This document shows positions 17,928-29,898 of a stretch of 64,000 nucleotides of DNA, one piece after another. The stretch is from contig CALQLA020000013.1 of the NCBI GenBank assembly GCA_943331295.2, forward strand, positions 1 to 64,000, in the 5' to 3' direction. The notes below the pieces were generated by a model, which worked only from the letters and a program-made list of their open reading frames with translations, did not search any database and was not told where the DNA came from. Source of the DNA: Bordetella parapertussis (GTDB lineage Bacteria; Pseudomonadota; Gammaproteobacteria; Burkholderiales; Casimicrobiaceae). Both the position numbers and the translations under genes were made by a program. How positions within the stretch are numbered: the first letter of the stretch is position 1; the number at the start of each line of letters is the position of its first letter.

Positions 17928-19574
17928 ATGATCTCGGATACGACGATCCATGCCGACCCGACTCCGGCGCCGAAGGCTCCAGAATCCGCGGCGGCGCGCC
18001 CGGCGGTCTTACGCGAACTGCTGTTTCGCGACGCGGAGTCGGCCGCCCAATGGGTGACAACGCTGGCGGTCAACGACGTCGACAGCGCCTGCGACGACGT
18101 GCTGGCGCAGCTCCGCGCGCTCGCGGGCGCCGACCTCCGTCCGCGCGAGCGTGCGCGCATCGCCGAGGTGCTGCGCGAACAGGTGCTCATGCTGCACATC
18201 GAGCTCGCCCGGCGCTATGCCGGCCGGCCGCAGCCGGCGCGCGAGCGCGACCGGGCGCCGTTCCTGCAGGCAGTAGCCCTGTGGCAGGCACTCTGGGAGC
18301 AGTACTCGGCGTGCCTGAAGTACCTGCTCGAGGACGATCCCGAGCTCGCCGGGGTCAAGGCGAAGATCCTGCAGCGCGGGCTGTACGTCGGCAAGCAGCT
18401 GGTGCTGGCGCACGGCCTCGCGCGGCAGCTGCCGACGGCAGCGCTGTGGCACGAGTTCCACGCGTACTACCGGCTGGTCGAGTTGCAGGACTGCGCGGCG
18501 AGCGCGGTGTCCGACCCCCTGATGCCCAAGGGCATCGGCACGTCCTGCTATTCGACGTACAGCCACGCGCTGCTGCTTTGGCTGGCCGATCCCTGCGCCA
18601 TGTCGGTCAAGCAGATCCAGCTCACCGATCGCTGGCTCGAGATGTGGGCGCGCAAGGTCCATCCCACGCCCGTGCAGCGCGACTCCGACGGGCCGCTGGT
18701 GCTGGTCGACCTGGACGGCGCCGGGGGCGCCCAGCTGGCGCTGGCCGCCCCCGGCGATGCCGCGGCATCGCTGCGCTACGCCTATGTCGGCAAGCTCGCT
18801 TTGAGCGTGCGCGGCCGGCTGAAGCGGCTGCAGACCGGCGCCAACCCGGCCGAGCTCCAGCTCGGCCACGACTGCAGCGTCGAGCAGTGCACGACGCTCC
18901 TGTCCTACCTCGACTGGCGCTGGTACCAGCCGCCGCGCAAGGCGCTTCCGCAGGCGACATCGACGCTGCGGTTGTGCGCCGGGGGCCTCGATGCCGCGTA
19001 TTTTCGCATCGGCGGCCGCACGTTCGACCGGCGCGGCCCGCTGCGGCCGTTCGGGGAACAGAGCAAGCGCGACCTGGCCGCGCTCGACGCGCTGACGGAC
19101 TACGATCGCGGCAAGGACAAGGCGGAACAGGCGTGGGCCTGGGAAACCTGGGCCGGCGCGTACGAATGGCGCGACGCGGTGCTCGTGCACCAGGGCCACG
19201 CCCAGTACCGCTGGCAGCTAGAGCAACTGGTCGTCGTGCGCGACGACGAGCGGGTGCGCGCGGGCTACGTCACGCGGGTCGCGCTGGGCGAGGGCGGGGA
19301 ACTCGCGATCGCCCTTCGCCTGTGGTCGGGCGCGCCGCGCGCGCTGTCGGTGGCCGGGCTCTCGGGCGCGCTCGCCGACGACCCGCAGATGCCCTGCCTG
19401 CTGCTCGGCGAAACGCCCGATGACAAGGCCTGCCTGGTCCTTCCGCCGCGCACGTTCAATCCGAGCCGCATCCTGGTTTCCCGCGAGGCCGGCGGCGCGA
19501 CGCGCTATCGCCTGACCCGCTTGCTGCAACGCGGCGCCGACTTCGAGCGGGTCGCGTTCGAACGGATGGCGTGA
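17928..19574 (+). CDS. Conserved-looking protein of unknown function, 548 aa
   Basis: I do not recognise a family. The protein is soluble-looking, with no signal peptide and no transmembrane helix. It has a proline/alanine-rich N-terminus, then a helical region with 'LLFRDAESAAQWVTTLAVND', 'LRPRERARIAEVLREQVLML' and 'FLQAVALWQALWEQYSACLKYL'. A mixed region with 'GIGTSCYSTYSHALLLWLAD' follows, and then a beta-rich C-terminus. The helical opening reminds me of a betaproteobacterial group annotated as cyclic-di-GMP-binding (PilZ) proteins, but I see no RxxxR...(D/N)xSxxG motif, so that is not claimed. The ATG at 17928 follows a GAGAGGTG stretch and is preferred to the upstream in-frame start at 17754. 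Codon use is like its neighbours. The cytochrome gene follows after 84 bp. Confidence 0.72.
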   Translation: MISDTTIHADPTPAPKAPESAAARPAVLRELLFRDAESAAQWVTTLAVNDVDSACDDVLAQLRALAGADLRPRERARIAEVLREQVLMLHIELARRYAGRPQPARERDRAPFLQAVALWQALWEQYSACLKYLLEDDPELAGVKAKILQRGLYVGKQLVLAHGLARQLPTAALWHEFHAYYRLVELQDCAASAVSDPLMPKGIGTSCYSTYSHALLLWLADPCAMSVKQIQLTDRWLEMWARKVHPTPVQRDSDGPLVLVDLDGAGGAQLALAAPGDAAASLRYAYVGKLALSVRGRLKRLQTGANPAELQLGHDCSVEQCTTLLSYLDWRWYQPPRKALPQATSTLRLCAGGLDAAYFRIGGRTFDRRGPLRPFGEQSKRDLAALDALTDYDRGKDKAEQAWAWETWAGAYEWRDAVLVHQGHAQYRWQLEQLVVVRDDERVRAGYVTRVALGEGGELAIALRLWSGAPRALSVAGLSGALADDPQMPCLLLGETPDDKACLVLPPRTFNPSRILVSREAGGATRYRLTRLLQRGADFERVAFERMA

Positions 19575-19658
19575 GCGCGCCGGCAGTCCAGTCATGCTGC
19601 CGCCGCGGGCCGGTTCCGGCGCGCGGCGGCGTCCCCGTCATTCGTCCTCAGGAACCGC

Positions 19659-19976
19659 ATGAGATTCGCCTTTGCCTTCATCGCCGGCGTGCTGCTCGTC
19701 GCCGGCTGCACGCCTCCGCCCAAGGACGAGAACCCGCTGTTGCGCAAGGCGGGCTGCCTCGCCTGCCATGCGGTCGACCGGAAGGTGATCGGTCCGGGCT
19801 ACGCCGACGTCGCGGCGAAGTACCGCGGCGACCCGGATGCGCTCGCCCGGCTGGCCGCGAAGGTCAAGTCCGGCGGCGCGGGCGTCTGGGGCGAGATCCC
19901 GATGCCGCCCAATCCCGCGCTGGCGGATGCGGACGTCGACGCGATGGTCGCGTACATCCTCGCGCTGAAGAAATAG
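19659..19976 (+). CDS. Class I c-type cytochrome, probably a lipoprotein
   Basis: This is a 105-residue monohaem cytochrome c. The haem motif is 'CLACH', with a plausible Met axial ligand in 'GEIPMPPNPAL' and the terminal helix 'ADVDAMVAYILALKK', as in cytochrome c-551/c5-like proteins. The N-terminal signal 'FIAGVLLVAGC' has a lipobox ending at Cys17, so the protein is probably membrane-anchored on the periplasmic side. An AGGA Shine-Dalgarno precedes the ATG by 6 bases. It would shuttle electrons between respiratory complexes; its partner is not encoded next to it. Confidence 0.9.
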   Translation: MRFAFAFIAGVLLVAGCTPPPKDENPLLRKAGCLACHAVDRKVIGPGYADVAAKYRGDPDALARLAAKVKSGGAGVWGEIPMPPNPALADADVDAMVAYILALKK

Positions 19977-20012
19977 CGGCCGGGGGCTGCCGCGACGCAT
20001 TCCGGTGCGCCT

Positions 20013-20041
20013 TTGACAGCGGCCCGTCGCGCCGGTAACCT
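20013..20041 (+). promoter_or_regulatory. Sigma-70 promoter for the gcv operon
   Basis: A perfect -35 hexamer TTGACA (20013-20018) is followed after 17 bp by TAACCT (20036-20041) as a weak -10. The predicted start near 20048 coincides with the first pairing strand of the glycine riboswitch, which supports the assignment. Confidence 0.75.
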
Positions 20042-20047
20042 TCCGGT

Positions 20048-20270
20048 GTCCGTGCAGGAGAGCGTGCCACCGCCCGCGAAGGCCGGGGCACCGCCGAAGG
20101 CGCAATTCCTGCAACCGCTCAGGCAACAAGGACTGCGCGGACGTAGTCGCAATCTGGAGAGCGGTCTCGCGAGGCGGTTGTCGTTCCCGCGCGAAGGACC
20201 CACCGAAGGGGCACCCGGCCCGACGCGCCTCGCGCATCGCGCCGTAATCTCTCAGGTAAAAGGACAGACA
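20048..20270 (+). promoter_or_regulatory. Tandem glycine riboswitch (two aptamers)
   Basis: Aptamer 1 (about 20048-20142) has the conserved blocks GCAGGAGAGCG, CCGCCGAAGGCGCAA and CTCAGGCAACAAGGACTGC, closed by GTCCG/CGGAC. Aptamer 2 (about 20145-20270) repeats the pattern: TCTGGAGAGCGG, CACCGAAGGGGCA and TCTCAGGTAAAAGGACAGA. This double architecture binds glycine and is classically placed before gcvT. An intrinsic terminator follows at once, so the expected logic is glycine binding leading to antitermination and glycine-cleavage expression. Confidence 0.96.
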
Positions 20271-20303
20271 GGGCGAAGCGGCAGCACCGCTTCGCCCTTT
20301 TTT
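20271..20303 (+). terminator. Riboswitch-controlled intrinsic terminator
   Basis: GGGCGAAGCGG (20271-20281) pairs perfectly with CCGCTTCGCCC (20287-20297) around the 5-base loop CAGCA and is followed by six Ts. It begins at the end of aptamer 2 and ends 23 bp before the gcvT ATG, so it is the expression platform of the glycine riboswitch. Confidence 0.93.
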
Positions 20304-20326
20304 CGTTTGTCGACCGGGAAGCCACC

Positions 20327-21409
<1,083 letters not shown>

Positions 21410-21465
21410 TCCGCGCGGCGGCCCGCCCGGGCGCCGCATCCCCTTTTCCGACAGACGGAGGTCTC

Positions 21466-21849
21466 GTGAACATCCCCAAAGAGCTGAAGTACACCGCAAG
21501 CCACGAATGGGTGCGCACGGAGGCCGACGGATCGGTGACCGTCGGCATCACCGATCACGCGCAGGAGGCGCTGGGCGACCTCGTCTTCGTCGAGCTGCCC
21601 GAGGCCGGCCGCGTCGTCGCGGCCGAGGAGGCGTGTGCGGTCGTCGAGTCGGTGAAGGCGGCGTCCGACATCTACGCGCCCGTCGCCGGCGAAGTGCTGG
21701 CGTCGAACGACGCGCTCGCGGCCACGCCGGAACTCGTCAACCAGGATGCCTATGCGGCGTGGCTGTTCAAGCTGAAGCCCGCCGACGCGACGGCCGTCGG
21801 CGCGCTGCTCGACGCGGCGGCCTACGAAGCGACGATCGGCGAAAGCTAG
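21466..21849 (+). CDS. gcvH: Glycine cleavage H protein (lipoyl carrier)
   Basis: This is a 127-residue lipoyl-domain protein that shuttles the aminomethyl group between the P, T and L proteins. The lipoylation lysine lies in '[17 protein letters not shown]'; the N-terminal 'KYTASHEWV' and '[20 protein letters not shown]' are diagnostic. The start is GTG (21466), preceded by GGAGGTCTC. lipB and lipA for its lipoylation lie 10 kb downstream in this window. Confidence 0.97.
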   Translation: MNIPKELKYTASHEWVRTEADGSVTVGITDHAQEALGDLVFVELPEAGRVVAAEEACAVVESVKAASDIYAPVAGEVLASNDALAATPELVNQDAYAAWLFKLKPADATAVGALLDAAAYEATIGES

Positions 21850-21912
21850 CGCCGGCGGATCCCCCTTCAAGTGCGAGAGCGCGCCCCCGGCCGGGCGCGG
21901 CGGAGCCATCCC

Positions 21913-24855
<2,943 letters not shown>

Positions 24856-24858
24856 CCG

Positions 24859-26115
24859 ATGCGGGTGCTCGTCCTCGGCGCCGGCGTCGTCGGCGTCACG
24901 GCGGCGTGGTATCTCGCGGCCGACGGGCACGAGGTGACCGTTGTCGACCGGCAGCCGGGACCGGCGCTGGAGACGTCGTTCGCCAACGGCGGCCAGGTGT
25001 CGGCGTCGCACGCGGAGCCGTGGTCCGAGCCGGGCGCACCGCTGCAGATCCTGCGCTGGCTGGGCCGCGCCGACGCGCCGTTCCTGTTCCGGCCGCAGGC
25101 GGACTGGCAGCAGTGGCGCTGGGGACTGCAATTCCTGCGCGAATGCCTGCCGGCGCGCAACCGCCGCAACACGCTGGCCTGCGTGCGGCTCGCGCTGTAC
25201 TCGCGGGATTGCCTGCAGGCGCTGCGCGCGGAGACCGGCATCGAGTACGACCACCTGGCGCGCGGCATCCTCGACCTCTACACCGAGCCGCAAGCGTTCG
25301 CGGAGGCGGCTGCCGCGGCGGCGCGGATGGCCGCGATCGGCAGCGTGCTCGCGGTGAAGACCGTGGCCGAATGCGTGGCGATCGAGCCGGCGCTTGCCGC
25401 CTGCCGCGATCGCCTCGTCGGCGGCATCCACGCGCCCGACGACGAATCGGGCGATGCGCACCGCTTCACCTGCGAGCTCGCGCGGCGCGCGGCCGAGGCC
25501 GGCGTGACGTTCCGGTGGGGGCTCGCCGCCGAGATGCTGGCGGTGTCCGGCGGCAGCGTCGCCGGCGTGCGCTGCATCGACGGCGAGGGCCGGGCCGAGG
25601 GGATCGCCGCCGACGCCTGCGTGGTGGCGGCGGGGAGCCACAGCCCGCGCCTGTTGCGACCGGTCGGCGTGGTGGCGCCGATCTACCCGCTGAAGGGCTA
25701 TTCGGCGACGCTCGACATCGGCGACCATTCCGGCGCGCCGACGGTGTCGCTGACGGATGCCGGGCACCGGATCGTGATTACGCGGCTCGGCACGCGGCTG
25801 CGCGTGGCCGGCACCGCCGAACTCGCGGGCTACGACACCGGCCTGGACGCGGTGCGCTGCGAGGCGCTCGTCCGGCGCCTGTTCGAGCTGCTGCCCGACG
25901 CGGCGGAGCGCGGCAGCGCGCAATTCTGGGCCGGCCTGCGCCCTGCGACGCCGTCCAACGTGCCGCTCGTCGGCCGCACGCATCTGCGCAATCTGTACGT
26001 CGACACCGGCCACGGGACGCTCGGCTGGACGATGGCCTGCGGATCGGGCCGGGCGCTGGCCGACATCGTCGCCGGCCGCCGGCCCGACGTCGACTTTGCC
26101 TTCATGGGCATGTGA
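24859..26115 (+). CDS. dadA: D-amino acid dehydrogenase, small-subunit type (FAD)
   Basis: This is a 418-residue DAO-fold flavoprotein. The dinucleotide site is 'VLGAGVVGVTAAWYLA', then 'SFANGGQVSASHAEPWSEPG' and the C-terminal 'GLRPATPSNVPLVG' and 'GHGTLGWTMACGSGRALAD', all as in DadA. DadA oxidises D-alanine and other D-amino acids to 2-oxoacids at the inner membrane, reducing quinone. No alanine racemase lies beside it. It starts 3 bp after gcvP and its TGA overlaps the next ATG. Given the neighbours, glycine or sarcosine oxidation is a possible alternative activity (inference). Confidence 0.92.
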   Translation: MRVLVLGAGVVGVTAAWYLAADGHEVTVVDRQPGPALETSFANGGQVSASHAEPWSEPGAPLQILRWLGRADAPFLFRPQADWQQWRWGLQFLRECLPARNRRNTLACVRLALYSRDCLQALRAETGIEYDHLARGILDLYTEPQAFAEAAAAAARMAAIGSVLAVKTVAECVAIEPALAACRDRLVGGIHAPDDESGDAHRFTCELARRAAEAGVTFRWGLAAEMLAVSGGSVAGVRCIDGEGRAEGIAADACVVAAGSHSPRLLRPVGVVAPIYPLKGYSATLDIGDHSGAPTVSLTDAGHRIVITRLGTRLRVAGTAELAGYDTGLDAVRCEALVRRLFELLPDAAERGSAQFWAGLRPATPSNVPLVGRTHLRNLYVDTGHGTLGWTMACGSGRALADIVAGRRPDVDFAFMGM

Positions 26116-26870
26116 TGAACCTCGCAGGCTTCACGCGGTGGCAGGCCGCGGCAATCCACCTCGGCATCAGCGCGGCGATCGCGCTCGCCGTCGTCGGCGC
26201 GATGCGCATCGCCTGGTATCCGGCGCCGTACTTCGACGCGGCCGGCGGCGCGATGCTGCTGCTGCTCCTGGTCGGCGTCGACGTCGTCGTGGGCCCGCTG
26301 CTGACGCTGGTCGTCTACTCGCCGCAGAAGAAGCACCTGCACGCGGACCTTGCGGTGATCGCCGCGCTGCAGCTCGCGGCGCTCGCCTACGGCGTATCGG
26401 TGATGTACGGCGCGCGGCCCGTCTACGTCGCATTCGCCGGCGACCGCTTCGAGCTGGTCGCCGCCAACGCCATCGCCGACGAAGACCTGGCGCTGGCGGC
26501 ATCGGAATTCCGCGCGCTGCCGCGCACCGGCCCGCGCATCGTCGGCACGCGGTTGCCCGCGGATTCCGACGCGCGGCTGCGACTCGGGCTGGTCGCGCAG
26601 GCAGGCGGCAGCATCGGCATCTTCCCGCAGTACTACGCGCCTTACGATTTCCTGGCCCTGTTCGCGGCGACCAAGGCGAAGCCGCTCGAGGCGCTGCGGC
26701 GCGGCCAGCCCGGACGCGCCGCCGCCGTCGACCGGTGGGTTGCGGGCAGCGGCAGGCCCGAGGCGGCATGGGGCTTCCTGCCGCTGCAGGCGCGCCACGG
26801 CGACATGGCGATGATCGTCGATGCCGAGACCGGCGCGGTCGCCGGCGTGCTCGCGATCGATCCCTGGTAG
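26115..26870 (+). CDS. TfpX/TfpZ-family type IV pilin accessory protein
   Basis: This is a 251-residue inner-membrane protein with three N-terminal transmembrane helices (about residues 12-30, 40-62 and 75-92) and a C-terminal extracytoplasmic domain. The pattern 'LLLLVGVDVVVGPLLTLVVY' followed by 'KKHLHADLAVIAALQLAALA' and 'RPVYVAFAGDRFELV' is characteristic of the TfpX/TfpZ group. These proteins are thought to help stabilise or assemble particular type IV pilins. No pilin gene is in the window. Its ATG overlaps the dadA stop by one base (TGATG), so it is coupled to a metabolic gene. Confidence 0.85.
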   Translation: MNLAGFTRWQAAAIHLGISAAIALAVVGAMRIAWYPAPYFDAAGGAMLLLLLVGVDVVVGPLLTLVVYSPQKKHLHADLAVIAALQLAALAYGVSVMYGARPVYVAFAGDRFELVAANAIADEDLALAASEFRALPRTGPRIVGTRLPADSDARLRLGLVAQAGGSIGIFPQYYAPYDFLALFAATKAKPLEALRRGQPGRAAAVDRWVAGSGRPEAAWGFLPLQARHGDMAMIVDAETGAVAGVLAIDPW

Positions 26871-26938
26871 CGCGCCGCCGCAAGCCGGGCGCCGCGGACG
26901 CGGCGCGTATACTTCGTCACCTTCATCCGCGCGTCGCC

Positions 26939-28114
26939 ATGACCCTCCTCCGATACTCCGGCGCCATCGCGCTCGCCGTTGCCGTCGCCCTCGCGGCCGG
27001 CACCCCGGCGGCGCAGCGAACGCCCGCGGCGGCGGCCCGCGCCGCCGCCGCGATTCCCGCGCCGGCGATCAGCGCGCCGTCGTACGCGCTGCTCGACGTC
27101 ACGAGCGGCCAGCTCATCCTGGCGCAGAACGGCGACGAGCGCCGCGACCCGGCGTCGCTGACGAAGCTGATGACCGCCTACATCGTGTTCGGCGCGCTGC
27201 GCGACAAGGCGATCACGCCGTCGCAGATGGTCAATGTCTCCGAGGCCGCGTGGCGCGCCGAGGGCTCGCGGATGTTCATCGAGCCGCGCAAGGCGGTGTC
27301 GGTCGACGAACTGATCCACGGGATGATCGTGCAGTCCGGCAACGACGCGTCGGTCGCGCTGGCCGAGCTCGTCGCCGGTTCCGAGGCCGCGTTCGCGGCG
27401 CGGATGAACGCCGAGGCGAAGCGCCTCGGCCTCGCCAGCACGAGCTTCGCCAACGCCACCGGCCTGCCGGCCGCGCAGCACTATGCGTCGGCGACCGACC
27501 TGGGCCGGCTCGCCGCGGCGCTGATCCGCGACTTCCCCGAGTACTACCCGTTCTATGCGCTGAAGGAATACCGCTACAACAACATCACGCAGCCCAACCG
27601 CAACCGGCTGCTGTGGATCGACCCTTACGTCGACGGCATGAAGACCGGGCACACCGACGCCGCGGGCTGGTGCCTCGTCGCATCGGCGAAGCGCGGCGAC
27701 CGCCGGCTGCTGTCGGTCGTCCTGGGCGGCGCGTCCGACGCCGCGCGGGCGACGGAAAGCCAGAAGCTCCTCAACTACGGCTTCCAGGCGTTCGACACCG
27801 TCGAGCTCTACGCGCCGGAGAAGCCGGTGTCGAACCTGCGCGTGTGGAAGGGCGCCGCGCCGGAAGTGCCGGCCGGCTTCTTCGCCAGCCAGTACCTGAC
27901 GCTGCCCAAGGGCACCGCCGAGAAGCTCAACCTGACGATGGCGGCGACGGAGCCGCTGATCGCGCCGGTCGCGAAAGGGCAGCGCGTGGGCACGGTGAAC
28001 GTCGCGCTCGAAGGCAAGCCGGTCGCTGAGTTCGCGCTGGTCGCCCTGCAGGACGTCCCTGCCGGCAGCTTCGTCGGCCGCGCCTGGGACACGGTGCGGC
28101 TGTGGTTCAAGTGA
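26939..28114 (+). CDS. dacC: D-alanyl-D-alanine carboxypeptidase (PBP5/6 type)
   Basis: This is a 391-residue low-molecular-mass penicillin-binding protein. It has a signal peptide (to about residue 25) and a peptidase S11 domain with the catalytic SxxK 'SLTK' (Ser73, Lys76), the SxN motif 'SGN' in 'VQSGNDASVALAE' and the KTG triad in 'MKTGHTDAAG' (about residue 235). A C-terminal beta-domain follows, with a terminal amphipathic helix ('AWDTVRLWFK') that anchors it to the membrane. It trims the terminal D-Ala from peptidoglycan pentapeptides. The paralogue symbol (dacA or dacC) is not certain. The D-Ala released is the substrate of the Dat and DadA enzymes next door. Confidence 0.95.
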   Translation: MTLLRYSGAIALAVAVALAAGTPAAQRTPAAAARAAAAIPAPAISAPSYALLDVTSGQLILAQNGDERRDPASLTKLMTAYIVFGALRDKAITPSQMVNVSEAAWRAEGSRMFIEPRKAVSVDELIHGMIVQSGNDASVALAELVAGSEAAFAARMNAEAKRLGLASTSFANATGLPAAQHYASATDLGRLAAALIRDFPEYYPFYALKEYRYNNITQPNRNRLLWIDPYVDGMKTGHTDAAGWCLVASAKRGDRRLLSVVLGGASDAARATESQKLLNYGFQAFDTVELYAPEKPVSNLRVWKGAAPEVPAGFFASQYLTLPKGTAEKLNLTMAATEPLIAPVAKGQRVGTVNVALEGKPVAEFALVALQDVPAGSFVGRAWDTVRLWFK

Positions 28115-28199
28115 GCGCCTGCCGCGCGCCGCCGTCCCTGCCGTCCCTGCCGCCCCGCATCCGTTTCCACCCTTCCCTTCCCACTTCCGGAGCCCACAC

Positions 28200-29036
28200 A
28201 TGATTGTCCATCTCAACGGCAGCTTCCTCCCGCTTGAAGACGCCAAGGTCTCGGTGCTGGACCGCGGGTTCCTGTTCGGCGACGGCGTCTACGAGGTGGT
28301 GCCGGTCTACCGCCGGCAGCCGTTCCGCCTGCCGCAGCATCTCGCGCGGCTGCAGCGCACGCTCGACGGGATCCGGCTGCCCAATCCGCACACCGACGCG
28401 GAATGGGAGGCGCTGATCCGCGAACTGGTCGCGCGCCAGCCGTTCGAGGACCAGTCCGTCTACTGGCAGGTCACGCGCGGCGTCGCCAGGCGCGATCACG
28501 CGTTCCCGAAGGACGCCGTGCCGACCGTGTTCATGATGAGCGGGCCGCTGCCGACGCCGTCGCCGGCGCAGGTGGAGAACGGCGTCGCGGTCGTGACCGC
28601 CGAGGACAACCGCTGGCGCCGCTGCGACCTCAAGACCATCTCGCTCGTCGGCAACGTGCTGATGCGCCAGCTCGCCGCCGACCACGACGCGCTGGAGACC
28701 GTGATGTTCCGCGACGGCTTCCTGACCGAGGCGTCGGCGTCGAACGTGCTGGTGGTGATCGGCGGCAGGATCGTCGCGCCGCCGACGGACAACCTGATCC
28801 TGCCCGGCATCACCTACGATGCCGTCGTCGAGTTCGCGCGCGAGGGCGGCCTGCCGTTCGAGATGCGCCCGGTCTCGAAGGCGGAGGCGCTCGCCGCCGA
28901 CGAGATGTGGCTGTCGTCGTCGACGAAGGAAGTGCTCGCGATCACCACGGTCGACGGCAAGCCGTTCGCCGGCGGCCGGCCCGGGCCGATGTTCCGCCGG
29001 ATGTGGGCGCTCTACCAGCAGAAGACGCCGGCGTAG
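28200..29036 (+). CDS. dat: D-amino acid aminotransferase
   Basis: This is a 278-residue fold-type IV PLP enzyme. It has 'VSVLDRGFLFGDGVYEVVPV' at the N-terminus, the PLP lysine in 'RRCDLKTISLVGNVLM', and 'TEASASNVLVV' plus 'LSSSTKEVLAITTVDG' near the C-terminus, which fits D-alanine/2-oxoglutarate transaminases better than IlvE. Placement directly after a D-Ala carboxypeptidase gene and near ybeD-lipB-lipA is the usual betaproteobacterial arrangement. The leader (28115-28199) is strikingly pyrimidine-rich and includes a twice-repeated CCGTCCCTG. Confidence 0.92.
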   Translation: MIVHLNGSFLPLEDAKVSVLDRGFLFGDGVYEVVPVYRRQPFRLPQHLARLQRTLDGIRLPNPHTDAEWEALIRELVARQPFEDQSVYWQVTRGVARRDHAFPKDAVPTVFMMSGPLPTPSPAQVENGVAVVTAEDNRWRRCDLKTISLVGNVLMRQLAADHDALETVMFRDGFLTEASASNVLVVIGGRIVAPPTDNLILPGITYDAVVEFAREGGLPFEMRPVSKAEALAADEMWLSSSTKEVLAITTVDGKPFAGGRPGPMFRRMWALYQQKTPA

Positions 29037-29048
29037 CGCGCTGCGACT

Positions 29049-29627
29049 TCAGTTCCCGTTGCGCTCCCCCAGCGGGTGCGTCGTGGCGTAGTGGCCGTGG
29101 TGGAAGACGAGGCCGACGCCGCTTCGCTTCTCGCAGGTGTCGACCGCGCCGATGAACAGCACGTGGTCGCCGGCGTGGTAGCGCGCGTGGTGCCGGCACT
29201 CGAACCACGCGACGCAGCCTTCGATCAGCGGGGCGCCCGCGGCGCCGATCCGGTACGGGACGCCGGCGAAGCGGTCGGCATGCGGCCGTGAAAAGCGCCG
29301 GGCAACCTCCACCTGGTCGTTGGCGAGCACGTTGACCGTGTACCGGGTGGCCGACTCGAACCCGGCGAGGTTGTGCGCAGCCGCGCCGAGGCTCCACAGG
29401 ATCAGCGGTGGTGACAGCGACACCGAGTTGAACGAGTTCGCGGTAAAGCCGATGTAGCGGCCGTCGGCGGCTCGCGCGCAGATCACGGTGACCCCGGTCG
29501 CGAACTGCGACAGCGTGTCGCGGAAATGCCGGTCGGTGAACGGTGCCGGCGCGGCGGGGCCGGCATCGGCGGCGACAGGGGGATTGGGCAAGGGGGGTGG
29601 AACCGCAGCGGGGTTGGTCGGGGGCAA
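29049..29627 (-). CDS. Flavin reductase family protein (FMN-binding split barrel)
   Basis: This is a 192-residue protein with a proline/alanine-rich N-terminal extension of about 30 residues. A flavin_reduct domain follows: 'DTLSQFATGVTVICARAADG', 'FTANSFNSVSLSPPLILWSL' and the C-terminal 'HVLFIGAVD' and 'HGHYATTHP'. Relatives supply reduced FMN to two-component monooxygenases or act alone as NAD(P)H:flavin oxidoreductases; no oxygenase partner is adjacent. It is convergent with dat (12 bp between the stops) and divergent from the CFA-type gene, so it is an insert in an otherwise conserved order. Confidence 0.85.
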   Translation of the reverse strand: MPPTNPAAVPPPLPNPPVAADAGPAAPAPFTDRHFRDTLSQFATGVTVICARAADGRYIGFTANSFNSVSLSPPLILWSLGAAAHNLAGFESATRYTVNVLANDQVEVARRFSRPHADRFAGVPYRIGAAGAPLIEGCVAWFECRHHARYHAGDHVLFIGAVDTCEKRSGVGLVFHHGHYATTHPLGERNGN

Positions 29628-29898
29628 GCCGCGATGGTAGCAGCGGGGGCCGGCGCGGGATACCGCCCGCGACCGGGCTCGCGTGGCGGGCCGCGGACGC
29701 TCCCGAATTTGCCGACACGGCTGTCACGATAATGCTACAACGCCCACGGCCTGCGGCGCTTCCCGCCACCGGGGGCTTTGCCTAGAATGGGGCGAGGTAG
29801 ACGGCAGTGCGCGGCGAGCGCCGGGATGTCGCCGCAATCCGCTGCCGGATAGTTGCAGGATCGCGCTGGCGCCGGCCGGCGAACGGAGGCAATCCGCC

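Noticed and set aside
29721..29741. CTGTCAC followed by an AT-rich stretch, resembling a Pho box half-site, with TGCTACAAC
   Set aside because: The second Pho half-site does not match and no -35 fits; too weak to call either element.
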